DNA of 64,000 bases from Sceloporus undulatus (Eukaryota > Chordata > Lepidosauria > Squamata > Phrynosomatidae). This document shows, piece after piece, positions 52,400-63,008 of the stretch. The stretch is taken from positions 107,897,129 to 107,961,128 of the forward strand of contig NC_056527.1 of assembly GCF_019175285.1 (NCBI RefSeq). Direction: 5' to 3'. The notes under the pieces are model-generated. The model was not told the DNA's origin. It saw only the letters and a list, made by a program, of their open reading frames with translations, and did no database searches. The position numbers were made by a program, and so were the translations under genes. Each line of letters begins with the position of its first letter. The first letter of the stretch is position 1.

Positions 52400-52565
52400 T
52401 TCCCAGTAGGCTCAGGCAAAAGCAAGCTGCTGCAGTCTCACATAGCTTGTGTGTCTTTCATTAATAATATTTGCTGTCTTGACTACACTCTGATATTGCT
52501 TGGCCATATATATCCTAGTTTTAATTTGTAAAATGTTTGAAGGTATGCTACTGTCATGGCAGTTA
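52400..52565 (-). repeat. Unclassified repeat R, partial reverse copy
   Basis: 'cagtaggctcaggcaaaagc', 'ttcattaataatatttgctg' and 'tatatcctagttttaatttg' match the copy at 53222-53560. Confidence 0.6.
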
Positions 52566-53002
52566 AAGTGGGATCATAGTGTTATAATTGTGTAGTGTGA
52601 AGGATGTGGGAGGTCACCTCCCTGCCTAGGTTCAACTACAGAACAGGTGAGGCATGTACCAGCCTGTCACCCCTTTGCAAATGCAATTCTAGTTCCCATG
52701 GTAACTTGGCATGGCTTCATCTGTGCAATGTTGGAGGGCTGAATATGCCCTGCACTGGAAATTTTATTCATTAGTCTAATAAAGTAACATTGTTCCTACT
52801 CATTTTATTTACTTTTGAAATGTAATTTTGTTGTGGTCTAATTCCAACTCTCCGTAACTATTATTTCCATGCTCTGGCTAATATTTATCTTTTAAGTCCT
52901 ATAATAGTGAGGGATCCGAATACCTGGAGCATCCCCTTCATATTAACCTTCCCAAGCATTAAAGTCTTCCATACCCTTAATGTCTCAGTTTGACACGGAT
53001 AG

Positions 53003-53225
53003 GGCCAAAACACACTGCAGAAATTATCCAGTTTGAGACCGCTTTAAATACCCTGGCTCAGTGCTAGGAACTCCTGGCAATTGTAGTTTATTGTGGCAAA
53101 AGAGCCCTCTGACAGAGAAGGCTAAATGTCTCACAAAACTACAGTTCCCAGAATTCCCTAGTGTTGAGCCAGGGCAGTTAAAGCGGTCTCAAACAGGATT
53201 ATTTCCACATCGTGTTGTGGTCCAT
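53003..53225. repeat. Foldback MITE, family C, full copy
   Basis: 'gggccaaaacacactgcaga' opposes 'acatcgtgttgtggtcc'; core 'aactacagttcccagaattc' opposes 'aactcctggcaattgtagtt'. Confidence 0.85.
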
Positions 53226-53560
53226 GGTCTAACCCTCTTGTCATCCCACTTTCTCCGCAGCTTTCAAAACGTCAATAGTTTATCTCTTTTCTTCCTAATT
53301 TCTCTCTCCTTAGCTTACTTCAGTTGCTGCACACTAAATTCAAGGTACAAAAGCAATTTGCACTCAATTAACTCACCAGAGGAGAGAAGACAGGAGGAGG
53401 CAGACTCTTTCTCTTCCCAGTAGGCTCAGGCAAAAACAAACTGCTGCAGCCTCTCCTGGCTTGCATCTTCTTCCTCATTAATAATTTTTGCCATCTTGAC
53501 CACACACTGATGTTCCTTGGCCACATGTGTCCTAGTTTTCATCTGTGAAATGTTGGAGGC
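53226..53560 (-). repeat. Unclassified repeat R, reverse copy
   Basis: 'cttcagttgctgcacactaa', 'aggctcaggcaaaaacaaac', 'tgccatcttgaccacacact' and 'gtgaaatgttggaggcac'. It abuts a family C MITE. Confidence 0.65.
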
Positions 53561-53751
53561 ACACCTCAAAATAGAAAAAGAAAGAAACTCCAACATACAT
53601 ATGTTTACATTAGCAGATATGATGCAAATGGACATTATGACCCATTACTTGAAAAATAAATCAGTAAAAAAAGGTGAGGAAGAATGGGCATTAGTAAGAA
53701 ATTATTGGAAATGTGTATGGCTGGACATCCAGTCAATTAATTAATATGATA

Positions 53752-53860
53752 TAGTTTTTTGTGGGTTTTTCAGGCTATGTGGCCATGTCCTGGAAGAGCT
53801 TACGCCTGACATTTCACCAGCATCTGTGGCTGGCATCTTCAGAGAAATTATATAATTTGT
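53752..53860. repeat. Retroelement end fragment, probably Penelope-like
   Basis: 'tttgtgggtttttcaggcta', 'tgtggccatgtcctggaaga', 'gacatttcaccagcatctgt' and 'ggctggcatcttcagagaaa' form a motif common in squamate genomes that I associate with Penelope-type elements; assignment uncertain. Confidence 0.45.
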
Positions 53861-54165
53861 CTATCAAGAAGAGAGAACAGGGAGAATTGTAGAAACAGAG
53901 CAACGAACAAAGAGCCGATAATAACTATAAAAAACTACAACTTATATTATGGGATTCAAAATTAATAAATAACAACTAAATTCAACAAGGCTAGATGAGA
54001 AGTACAAAGATATGTCATTAATGCATTTTGATGCATTAAATTGTGTTTTTTGTGATATTTTGTGTATATATGCAGGTGTTTTTGTGCATATATGTAGATG
54101 TTTTGTATGTTTTGTATGATAGAGTGATGTAGGGAATGGATGTGAAAATACATGTTATTTTAAGC

Positions 54166-54168
<3 letters not shown>

Positions 54169-54213
<45 letters not shown>
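54169..54213. repeat. (TA)n microsatellite
   Basis: About 22 ta units. Confidence 0.95.
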
Positions 54214-54215
<2 letters not shown>

Positions 54216-54564
54216 TATTAATGTTGGAGGGTGTGGGAATGGAGACAATGAATTGAGGAATAAAGTGCTTCAGAGCATACATTCAGCATACATTCAGCAG
54301 CCCAATGGTTGTCAGTACTAGATCTGAACATGCTACTTTTTTGTAACAAGGTCATCATGAAGGTACATTTATAAAGTAACAAAATGCATACAGTGTTACT
54401 GTGCACTGTGTAATTAATACTGTTACTTTAGAAATTTGTAGAAGCGTTTCAAATAGAATTTGTTAAGTTCTGTTCCATTCTTTTATGAATCCTAAGAGGT
54501 TCCTTCCATAAAAAGTAAAAAGTAATGTAACCAGTAACTAAATAAAGTTAATAATGAAGAAGAC

Positions 54565-54835
54565 TGCAAAAGCTCAGAGTCTGTGCAGCAGTTTGCTTTT
54601 ACCTGAGCTTCCAGGGAATAGGAAGACTCTGCCTCCTCCTTGCCTTTCCCCTTAGATGAATTAAGTGTGAACTGTTTTTCCACTTTGAACTCAGTTTAAC
54701 TGAAATAAGTGGAGAACAAGGGGAGAAGTGGTAGGTGAAGAGAGAAACTTTCACATTGTAATAGCATCTGAAAAAAAGAAACAACAGAGGATTAATTAGG
54801 ACTATTCCTGTCAAATTAGAAGAACTGGAGGGTAT
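54565..54835 (+). repeat. Unclassified repeat R
   Basis: 'tgtgcagcagtttgctttta', 'ccactttgaactcagtttaa', 'attaattaggactattcctg', same order as at 47085-47465. Confidence 0.65.
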
Positions 54836-54889
54836 ACCTTCATAGGCCACACTATTTTGCACCTGGATTGTGCCTGCACTGAACAGTTC

Positions 54890-54990
54890 TAGCAATCTGA
54901 TTCCATTTTAACTGTCTTGACACCATCCAGTGGAAACCTGGGATTTGTAGTCTGGTGGAAGACTTAAGAATTCTGTAGAGAGCTCTAGGC
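54890..54990. repeat. Foldback MITE arm, family A/B
   Basis: 'tgattccattttaactgtct' and 'aacctgggatttgtagtctg'; the opposite arm is missing. Confidence 0.5.
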
Positions 54991-55403
54991 CAGTGCTGCT
55001 CAAAGTAGTGGTCCATGGACCAGTGCTAATCTGCAAATCAACAGCAGCTGGTCCATGATGATTTTCCAAGAAAGAAACTGGACTTCTAGTGACAAAGCTG
55101 GATTTGTGAATACTGTTCAGGGGTGAATCTACTATTTCAAGGCGTATAGAACCCCCTCCAGGATAGGTCAGTCTCAGAAACTGAAATGATCCACCCTCCA
55201 TGCATCTGTTTCATCAGTATTTGGTTTCAGTTTATTGACTTTCATCCAACACATTACTGAGTTCAGACACTGGTTAATTACTTCCACAGACTCAATCTGA
55301 ACCATATGCAAAGGAAACATGTGGTGGTGGCTGTGGTGGCCATTTAACAAATGCAGACAAAAATCCATCAGTGAAACCCTTACGGGACAAGCAAAATGCA
55401 CAC
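54991..55403 (-). repeat. CR1/L2-like LINE, 3' reverse transcriptase part
   Basis: On the minus strand: 'VINQCLNSVMCWMKVNKLKP', the segment just after the reverse transcriptase YADD block in CR1/L2 LINEs, followed by diverged downstream sequence to about 54991. The same segment recurs at 55748-55965. Confidence 0.65.
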
Positions 55404-55605
55404 TATATCCTCTCCTTTACTAAGGACTGAAACAACATGCAGGCATCTGACTAACATCTCCAATTGTTTTTTTTCCTCCTGTTTGCTTTGTAACATTTTG
55501 CCTGATGAAGAAGCCCATTGAACTTGCAACAAGTATATTGTGCATTTCTGTTGATCAATAAAGGTATAACTGATGGATTTTCACATGCAAAGGATTCTTG
55601 TAGCA
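55404..55605 (+). repeat. Penelope-like left end, first copy
   Basis: 'ggactgaaacaacatgcagg', 'gcctgatgaagaagcccatt', 'gatcaataaaggtataactg', 'aaaggattcttgtagca'. It stops at the gap. The same sequence restarts at 55947. Confidence 0.6.
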
Positions 55606-55705
55606 NNNNNNNNNNNNNNNNNNNNNNNNNNNNNNNNNNNNNNNNNNNNNNNNNNNNNNNNNNNNNNNNNNNNNNNNNNNNNNNNNNNNNNNNNNNNNNN
55701 NNNNN
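55606..55705. other. Assembly gap (100 N)
   Basis: Exactly 100 Ns, the usual placeholder for a gap of unknown size, between two near-identical blocks (55211-55605 and 55746-56139). Confidence 0.99.
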
Positions 55706-55745
55706 GCTGCAGTACAGGCATTTACCCACTGCGCCACCAGGGCTC
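55706..55745 (-). repeat. tRNA-SINE head (iguanian type) at gap edge
   Basis: 'gctgcagtacaggcatttac' then 'ccactgcgccaccagggct' is the 5' head, in reverse, of the same SINE family as 61037-61267. The rest lies in the gap. Confidence 0.75.
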
Positions 55746-55747
55746 CT

Positions 55748-55965
55748 TTATTGACTTTCATCCAACACATTACTGAGTTCAGACACTGGTTAATCACTTC
55801 CACAGACTCAATCTGAACCATATGCAAAGGAAACATGTGGTGGTGGCTGTGTTGGCCATTTAACAAATGCAGACAAAAATCCATCAGTGAAACCCTTACT
55901 GGACAAGCAAAATGCACACTATATCCTCTCCAGTATGCCATCTTTACTAAGGACTGAAACAACAT
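55748..55965 (-). repeat. CR1/L2-like LINE segment, second copy
   Basis: Repeats 55211-55403 nearly base for base ('VINQCLNSVMCWMKVNK' on the minus strand), with an 11-bp segment ('agtatgccatc') absent from the first copy. A SINE head abuts its upstream edge. Confidence 0.7.
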
Positions 55966-57140
55966 GCAGGCATCTGACTAACATCTCCAATTGTTTTTTT
56001 CCTCCTGTTTGCTTTGTAACATTTTGTCTGATGAAGAAGCCCATTGAACTTTGAAAACTTGCAACAAGTATATTGTGCATTTTTGTTGGTCAATAAAGGT
56101 ATAACTGATGGATTTTCACATGCAAAGGATTCTTGTAGCATCTTTGCGATTAACTGAATGAAAGAAGTTGTGCCATAAACCATCATAGATTTGATCTACT
56201 TCCTCAGATTGAGATGACACAGATGGATCATCACTGAACTTAAGCCTATTTTGGACACTGCCCTCTCAAAGGCTCTTAGTGGCAAGCCTTTAATTGCTTA
56301 CAGACAGCATCCCAGTCTTAAACAGTCACTTACTTACAGGAAAATGCACAACATAGATGGGGAACTGGGTACAAAACCTTGCCACAAACCCAGATGCCAA
56401 CTCTGCCAACACATCTACTCAGGAAATGTCATCACAGGACCTAATCACATAACCCACAATATCAGAGACATTTTCATCCTAGTCTAATGTGATCTATGCT
56501 GTCCTCTACATTCTAAAATAATGCCCGTCAGCACTCTACACTGGACAAGCTGGCCAGCCTCTGTGCCAGAGGATAAATGGACATGATATTAGGAATAGGA
56601 ATACACAAAAGCCTGCTGCAGAACACTTCAAGCTTCCTGGGTATTCTATCTCTGACTTCAGGACAGCAATGTTTGAACAACAAAACTACAAGAGAAGACT
56701 GGAACGAGAAACAGCTGAAATGGAGTACATCCCCAAACTCCAATCCATCAACAGTGGAATGAACAGAGGCAATGGCTTCCTGGCACTGTACACATACTTT
56801 AACACTGGTTAACATTCTGGCCTCGTGAAGACACTCTTGGCTAGTTTGTCACATCTCCTTTCCAGTTCCCAGCCTGCACACACCACATTCAAAACCTTCC
56901 TCTACCATTCATATAGTCATCCACTCACCCTGGCCTTAGGCAACATCTTAAAACTGATCTTGCAACAGCATCACCATAACTACAAGTTTTGCATTTCTAT
57001 GACTATTCACATAGTCTGATTATAAAGGTCTTTCCTGGGCACCAGTGCACTCCATGCTCCAACTTCTTCCACTCAGTTACTCTCAAAAGTGCTATAAGAT
57101 CCCTTTGAATACTGATATTCCAGACTAACATGGCTATGTC
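55947..57140 (+). repeat. Penelope-like retroelement, decayed
   Basis: The left part repeats 55404-55605 and continues into 'tctttgcgattaactgaatg' and 'gatctacttcctcagatt'. 56251-56487 encodes the pre-endonuclease linker typical of Penelope elements ('KPLIAYRQHPSLKQSL', 'CHKPRCQLCQHI'). About 56530-56810 resembles the following GIY-YIG endonuclease region ('INSGMNR'-like end). It ends near 'gtgctataagatccctttg'. The copy is broken and old. It interrupts a CR1/L2-like LINE on the opposite strand. Confidence 0.65.
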
Positions 57141-57149
57141 TCTGAAATC

Positions 57150-57452
57150 AACTTGAACCTGTTGTCAATAATCGGAGCTGACTGAGGAAATATATTGATG
57201 AAACCTCATTCCAAATCCATAGATGAACGTCCCTGCTGGCTTCATATAAATATTGAATAGCATGAAGTCCATAGAGTCAAACTGTAATCCCGCAATCACA
57301 CCCTCTGAAACTAACCCTATAGTTAAGATCAAAACCACTGTATCTCCCACTCTCAAAGCACAGTCCAGAAGGCAACCATGGTTGGTGGAGTCAAAAGCCA
57401 CTGAGACATCAAGAAAGGTGCTTCTTTTCTTTTCACAACAGAGGTTGCCCAC
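57150..57452 (-). repeat. CR1/L2-like LINE, reverse transcriptase part
   Basis: Minus-strand translation includes 'STFLDVSVAFDSTNHGCLLD' and 'LFNIYMKPAGTFIYGFG', blocks of CR1/L2-type reverse transcriptase. The region that should follow is displaced to 55965 and below by the Penelope-like insertion. Confidence 0.75.
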
Positions 57453-58633
57453 TACAGTGACCCAAGTTGTTTCAGTTCCAAAGCTAGGTTTGGAATTTGT
57501 AGATCCAGATCATTTCCTCATCCACAAGAAAACCAAAATGTAGAAATACTTAGCCTGAAAAGGAGACAATGGTAAGCAGGTAATCGTTTGCGTAATAATC
57601 CAGAGACAGAGACAGTTTCTGGAGGAGTGGCCATACAATTTCCTTCAGAGCAACTAGGACAACTCCCACTTCCATCAAAGCATTGAAGATCTCTTGGGCC
57701 CATCCATTAAATCCTCTTCAAGTAAATTTGATTAGCCATAAAAGGCAAAGGTTGAGAACACATATACTTAGCCACCTACACATACACATAGAGGTTTTTT
57801 GTCTGTATCTTCAAACCATAGCAATGGAAAACAAGACCATAAAACCTTAACGTGCCATGCTCTGGATGTTTCCATAGGAACCAGTGGTTGGAGATGTTAT
57901 TTGAATTACAATTTCCAGAATCCAGAGTGGTGGGCGGCGGAGGGAGTGTCAAGGACTCATCAAGTTTATTCCCAAAAGGGAAGGGGTTAATTGGGCAAAA
58001 AAATGTCAGAAGAGCTACTCCACTCAAATATAAATGCATCAAATCCTTTATTTCTTAGAAATACTGTTACACAAGCAGTCACTGGAATTTGCACTTCTTA
58101 AAACTTTAATGGGACAAAACAATCTAAGCTGTAAAGGTATAGTTACGTAACTATGTACAGCTCTTATAGATTAATCTAATCAAAATTTACAGGGCCTTCA
58201 GGTAGCTTGGCAGCAGAATTTGGGGTACAAGCTTGGTAACAATGAATATTGTATACAATAATCTCAGGTTGCACTAGGGAGAGCACACTAAGATGTTATA
58301 GAGATGGTATTTAACCCAGGAAGCTGACACATATATCTGGAAACATCTTTGCTAAATGTTAAAGAGGGTACAGTGACTAGAGGGATTCTACTTTCATCAG
58401 TGGTGCAGCTGCCAAGCTCTGTGCCCATTCTGGATGCAAGTGAAAAATGAAATCTCCTGTTATCTTAAGTTTTGCACTGGCACTCTTAAGCATATTTAAA
58501 GGAAGCAATGCCAATCTGCCCCATTAAAAAAACGCTGTCTTGTCTATGGCTTGCAGCCTGACAGGCTACAGCCTGTAGTTGGAAGGATGAGGATGCACCT
58601 TAATAGCCTAAATGGTAGGATTAGATTTCAGAT
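57453..58633. other. Intergenic, nothing recognised
   Basis: No supportable exon. A few short foldback traces (for example 'ttacaatttccagaatccag' at 57905) but no complete element. Confidence 0.35.
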
Positions 58634-58855
58634 TTGGTGACACTTGAAAAATTTACTAATTGTATAAACAAACCTAAGAATCACATTATGAAAAATACAT
58701 TTGAAAGAGACAGGCTGCCATTTGTTGACTTGGTTATAAGGATAAATGGCACAGAGAAGGAGCCCCAAGAACACACTGACATTTTTGGGATGACGCAGTC
58801 TGATGAAATAACCCCTTTTAGTGATGATCTTGATGTCACCATCAATTGATCTCAC
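58634..58855 (+). repeat. Penelope-like reverse transcriptase fragment
   Basis: Encodes 'LEKFTNCINKPKNHIMKNTF' followed by 'ERDRLPFVDLVIRING', matching the segment of Penelope-type reverse transcriptase that usually reads NIKFTME..LPFLDVLV. Short, isolated and old. Confidence 0.6.
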
Positions 58856-58940
58856 TATGACACTCTTCAGAAATTATTTTAAACATAAATATAGTTGTAC
58901 ATGATGTATCAGTTTTCTGGGTTGTACATTTTATTTTGGA

Positions 58941-59160
58941 GAGCCAGTGTGGTATAGTGTTTTGAGTGTTGGGTTATGACTGGAGACTAGGGTTCAAATT
59001 CATGCTCAGCCATGGAAACCCACTGAGTGATTTGGGCAAGTCCCACTCTCCCAGCCTCAGAGGAAAGCAAACTCCCTCTGAACAAATCTTGCCAAGGAAA
59101 ACCTTAGGGTTGGCATAACTGGGAAATAACCTGAAGGCATACCACCACCACTGCAACAAC
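58941..59160 (+). repeat. tRNA-derived SINE, near full length
   Basis: 'gagccagtgtggtatagtgt', 'agggttcaaattcatgctca', 'ctgaacaaatcttgccaagg' and 'aataacctgaaggcatacca'. Confidence 0.85.
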
Positions 59161-59949
59161 ATACTTGATTTCACCTTGTTGTGGTAACATTTCATGCTTA
59201 AAAAATATTAAAATCCCAGAATCCCTCAACCAACATTTGAAAACTGATGGGAAAATTCTGTGACTTTCAGTTCAAAAATATTTTTTCCAAGCTTTTAACA
59301 GAAATGTCAAGATACGGTCAGACATGCACAACGCAAATTATCAGAGCAGACTTCAAAGGATGTCGCATATCTCTCACAAGGGACTCATTGTAAGAAATCT
59401 TTCCCCTCTTAGAAGGAAGTGCTCTGAGAGATGGTGCCTTGAGGATGAAACAGCAGCAAAGAAATGATTTGCTGCGGTCACTGCCACAAGCAGGTCCGGT
59501 CATGAACTGTTGTTTGATTGGTTATATTCACTACGGGTGGTAATCTCTTAGGCTATTTCATTGCCTCCATCTCCTCAAAGCACCAGGTCTACACTGTGGA
59601 AGATGGCGCTCTGTCAAATGCCCCTTTCATCTCTATATTATACAACAAAACAGAGGCTCCACAGGAGCATCAAGCTATGCAACTCTTTCTCTTTCAAGGG
59701 AACAGATGCTTCATATTTTCCTGTTTTATCATTATCAACTGGGCTACAATTGTATATTGTCTTAACTGAGAATAGCTCCATTTAGGGTTGGCAGACTAAA
59801 TATTGGGCAGGAGTCCTGTACTACATAGAATAGGAAATTTCAGCAAACGTTGCTTATCTGGTTGCACAACAAGCAACACTTGCTAAAATCCCTCTTGTAC
59901 ACAACTGTTAAAGGTACAGGAGCCCTTTCAGTTTTCACTCGGGAAATCC
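59161..59949. other. Intergenic, nothing recognised
   Basis: Unique-looking sequence without a supportable gene. Confidence 0.35.
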
Positions 59950-60412
59950 TAGTTCCATTTCTGAGTTGATATACAGACGACACAATACTACTAGCAGAAA
60001 CCAACAAAGACCCAGAGCAATTATTGAAGAGGGTTAAGGAGGAAAGTGCCAAGGTAGGCTTGATGTTGAACATTAAGAAAACAAAAATAATGACCACAGA
60101 AGACCTACAAGAATTCATCCTAGGTAATGAGAAAATTGAAATAGTGAAAGATTCCCCATACCTTGGATCAAACATTAATCAGAATGGAGACTGCAGTCAA
60201 GAAATTAAAAGAAGGCTAAGATTGGGAAGAGCAAGTGTGAAAGAACTGGATAAAAGTCTAAAGTGCAACTCTGAGCACTAAATTGAGGATCGTTCTAAGC
60301 CATTGTATTTCCTATCACCATGTACAGATGTGAGAGCTGGACAGCGAAGAAAGTGGATAGGAAGAAAATAAACTCACTTTGAGATGTGGTGCTGGAGAAG
60401 AGTGCTGATGGC
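59950..60412 (+). repeat. RTE-like LINE, reverse transcriptase and C-terminal part
   Basis: Begins at the YADD-type block ('gatatacagacgacacaat'). 'LLKRVKEESAKVGLMLNIKK' and 'GDCSQEIKRRLRLGRASVKE' follow, then the ESWT-type motif on to 'atgtggtgctggagaagagt'. This segment is typical of a LINE family abundant in squamates and ruminants (RTE/BovB-like; exact family not certain). Confidence 0.75.
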
Positions 60413-60413
60413 G

Positions 60414-60664
60414 GTGGCATCACTGGGCAACTGGGGGGGATATGAGCTGCACCAGGTGACACCCCAGAGGAAGACACTCAGTGGGGTGAGTGCTTCCCTC
60501 ATGGCTTCATTGCTCGCCTGGTTCTCTCCTGGGAAGGGAGCCATCCCAGTGACAAAGCCACAAAGGGCAAGCAGCGGGAGGACAGGCAGGGCAGGCTGCC
60601 ATTCCCCTTCAGCAGCTGACACCCCACCCCCCAAAATGGGTGTCACCAAGTCTGGTGATGCCAC
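60414..60664. repeat. Short element with 10-bp terminal inverted repeats
   Basis: GTGGCATCAC (60414-60423) and GTGATGCCAC (60655-60664) are perfect inverted repeats enclosing a GC-rich 230-bp segment unlike the LINE around it. A non-autonomous DNA transposon is inferred. A clear target duplication was not found. Confidence 0.5.
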
Positions 60665-60689
60665 TGGCTAAGGAAAAGAACCTAAAGCA

Positions 60690-61410
60690 TAAAGATATAC
60701 AATTGAGCACTGAAGTTAGAACCATACAATCCATTGTATTCCCCATCACCATGTATGACTGTGAAACCTGGACAGTGAAGAAAGCGGATAAAAAGAAAAT
60801 CAATTCATCTAAAATGTGATACTGGAGTCGAGTACTTAGGATAGCGTGGACAGCCGATAAGACAAACAAATGGGTCTTTGAACAGATCGAGTTGGAACTC
60901 TCCCTGGAAGCCAAGATGATTCAGGTGAGGCTGTCATACTTTGGCCACATCATGAGAAGGCATGAATCACTGGAAAAGACAATAATGCTAGCAAAGATAG
61001 AAGGCAACAGAAAGAGAGGAAGACCTCACACCAGATAGCAATAGCAAGTAGATTTGTATGCTGCATATCAGTGCACTTAAGCACTCCCTAAACAGTTTAC
61101 AATGTGTAAGCTAGTTGCCCCCAACAAGCTGGGTATTCATTTTAGCAACCTATGGAAGGATGCAAGCCTGAGTTGAGCTTGAGCCCTTGGCTGGTATTGA
61201 ACTCGCAACCTTGCAGTTGGTGAGTGAGTGGCTGCAGTACAGGCCTTTAACCACTGCGCCTCCAGGGCACCAGATGGATAGACTCAACCGCATTGGACTG
61301 AGCCTGTAGGGCCTGAGCATAGCAGTAAAAGATACGGAATCTTGGAGATATCCACAGGGTTTCCCATGAGCTGAGAACGAGGGTACCTAACAACAAATGC
61401 ATCAACTTAT
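60690..61410 (+). repeat. RTE-like LINE, second overlapping piece and 3' end
   Basis: Restarts upstream of where the first piece ended ('ccatcaccatgtatgactgt' versus 'ctatcaccatgtacagatgt'), runs through 'tttggccacatcatgagaag' and, after a SINE insertion, ends 'ctgagaacgagggtacctaa' and 'caacaaat'. The two pieces are therefore separate partial copies or a duplication. Confidence 0.7.
61037..61267 (-). repeat. tRNA-derived SINE (iguanian type) with target-site duplication
   Basis: Reverse copy from 'agcaatagcaagtagattt' tail to the head complement 'actgcgcctccagggc', with box B complement 'ggtattgaactcgcaacc'. Flanked by a perfect 8-bp duplication, CACCAGAT, at 61029-61036 and 61268-61275. 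It sits inside the RTE-like LINE. Confidence 0.9.
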
Positions 61411-61469
61411 CTCTGTTTTGGCTGTTGTCTTTATTCTGATTCCCTGCTTCATTAATTCTAAGTAGCTGA

Positions 61470-61650
61470 TAGAGTGGGGCCTTGGTATCCGCTGGTGTTT
61501 GGTTTGAGGACCCCCGCCTCCCATGGATGCGCAAGTCCCATTAAATACAATGGTGTAGTAAAATTGTATCCTTTATTTAAAACAGCGAAATACAAGTTTG
61601 CCTTTTGGAATTTAAATATTTTCTGAATATTTTAAAGCCGCGGATAGCTG
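61470..61650. repeat. Family F repeat
   Basis: 'tggggccttggtatccgctg', 'gtcccattaaatacaatggt', 'ttgccttttggaatttaaat' and 'agccgcggatagctga'; right end worn. Confidence 0.65.
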
Positions 61651-61865
61651 AGGTCCAAAACACACTGCAGGGATAATCCAGTCTGAGATCACTTTAACTG
61701 CCCTGGCTCAATGCTAGGGAATCCTGGGAATTGTAGTTTTGTGAGACATTTAGCCTTCTCTATCAGAGAACTCTGGTGCCTCAATAAACTCCAATTCCCT
61801 GGCATTGAGCCAGGGCAGTTAAAGTGGTCTCAAACTGGACTATTTCTGCAGTACGTTTTGGCCCT
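61651..61865. repeat. Foldback MITE, family C, full copy
   Basis: 'ggtccaaaacacactgcagg' opposes 'ttctgcagtacgttttggcc'; 'cctgggaattgtagt' at 61723-61737 faces 'aataaactccaattccctgg'. Confidence 0.85.
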
Positions 61866-62755
61866 GAGACAGCTTGCCTAATAGCATCTACATTTATTTT
61901 CGGACTGGAGTCCAAACCTTTATGCTACCAACTGCATGACTAAAAGGCAGCTCATCTTCTATATGAATAAAAAATGTCAATATCCGTTCGTTCAAAATCT
62001 TAAATCTCCGAAAGTTCTTCACCGATTGCTTTTAAATTTCGACACAACATCCCATTCGAATACATGCATGTTTTTATATACCTTGGAGGACGGGATCCAG
62101 CGGCAGGAGCCACCGGTCGCCGTCCTCCGGAGTTTGCCATCCTCCGAGGGTCCCTTTGGGACACTAAGAGGCCGGCAAATGGGCCTTGGAGGACAGGAGC
62201 TGATCTAGGCATGGATTGCAATCTCCAACTCCCAGAATGCCATAGCCTTGAGCCAAAACACTTAAAGCGGTTTAATCTAGTTCTGAGATTAAAAGGTTTG
62301 GGTTTTCCCTATTAGTGTCTAAATGCCTTTCCAATACTGAACGATATAAAATATTGTGAACAATGAAATACATTTGTAGAAATAAATGTAAGGTCTGAGG
62401 TGGCATATAAATAAATATATTATTGTTATTATTATTATTATTATTTACAGACCCCTGTTAGGTACTATCAAGTATTCACATTTTCATTGGGGAAACCTGA
62501 ATGCCTTTCTCCATTTCTAGAACAGATAATATTCAAAATTATTCTGAATTTTAACACATATATTAAATTATATTATTTAATTTATTTTATTATTATTATT
62601 ATTGATATTATATATTTTAAATTAAAGCAGGCAATGAAAAACTCCTCTTGTTGCACAATAACCAGAAATCCAATAGGAAAGGCCTTGGAGAGCTCTATGC
62701 AGAGCGCAATGAATCAGGAACCTAAACCATTAAAATCTGCATAAACGCTTTCTAT
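61866..62755. other. Low-complexity and repeat remnants before MAPK3
   Basis: A family A arm at 62205-62275 ('caactcccagaatgccatag'), an ATT microsatellite at 62415-62443 and a TTA/ATT-rich tract at 62560-62625. The segment 61975-62090 ('aaatctccgaaagttcttca') looks like an interspersed repeat I cannot name. Confidence 0.4.
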
Positions 62756-62775
62756 GATCCAAGCTGGGTCTCGAA

Positions 62776-62967
62776 CACGTGACTCCGGGGAGGAGGGGAA
62801 AAAAGGACCAAGGGGCGGGGCGTGGAGCCAGAGCGCGCGCGTGGCTTTGAGCCTCTAATTGGAGGCGCGCTGAGCCAAGGGGCGTGGCCTCGCGCGGGAG
62901 GGCGTGGCCTCACTCTAAGCGTGGAATGTTTTGGGCGCGGCGTTTCCGGGTTGAGTCCGTGACGTCC
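62776..62967 (+). promoter_or_regulatory. MAPK3: MAPK3 promoter: E-box, GC boxes, CRE-like site
   Basis: CACGTG (62776-62781, read CACGTGAC), GGGGCGGGGCGTGG (62812-62825), repeated GGGCGTGGCCTC blocks and TGACGTCC (62960-62967). The whole stretch is CpG-rich in contrast to the AT-rich DNA before it. Confidence 0.55.
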
Positions 62968-63008
62968 CAGGCGCGCTACGGCCTGCAGAACGCTAGCGGG
63001 CGGGCTCT

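Noticed and set aside
55180-55965. A protein-coding host gene implied by repeated minus-strand frames
   Set aside because: The frames match LINE reverse transcriptase and occur twice around an assembly gap.
58941-59160. A true tRNA gene suggested by box-A/B-like sequence in several SINEs
   Set aside because: The promoter boxes sit in SINE heads without a foldable acceptor stem or anticodon arm.
61975-62090. Possible rolling-circle transposon (Helitron) end
   Set aside because: The wording of the sequence felt familiar, but I could not find the terminal hairpin or the TC/CTRR ends, so no family is assigned.
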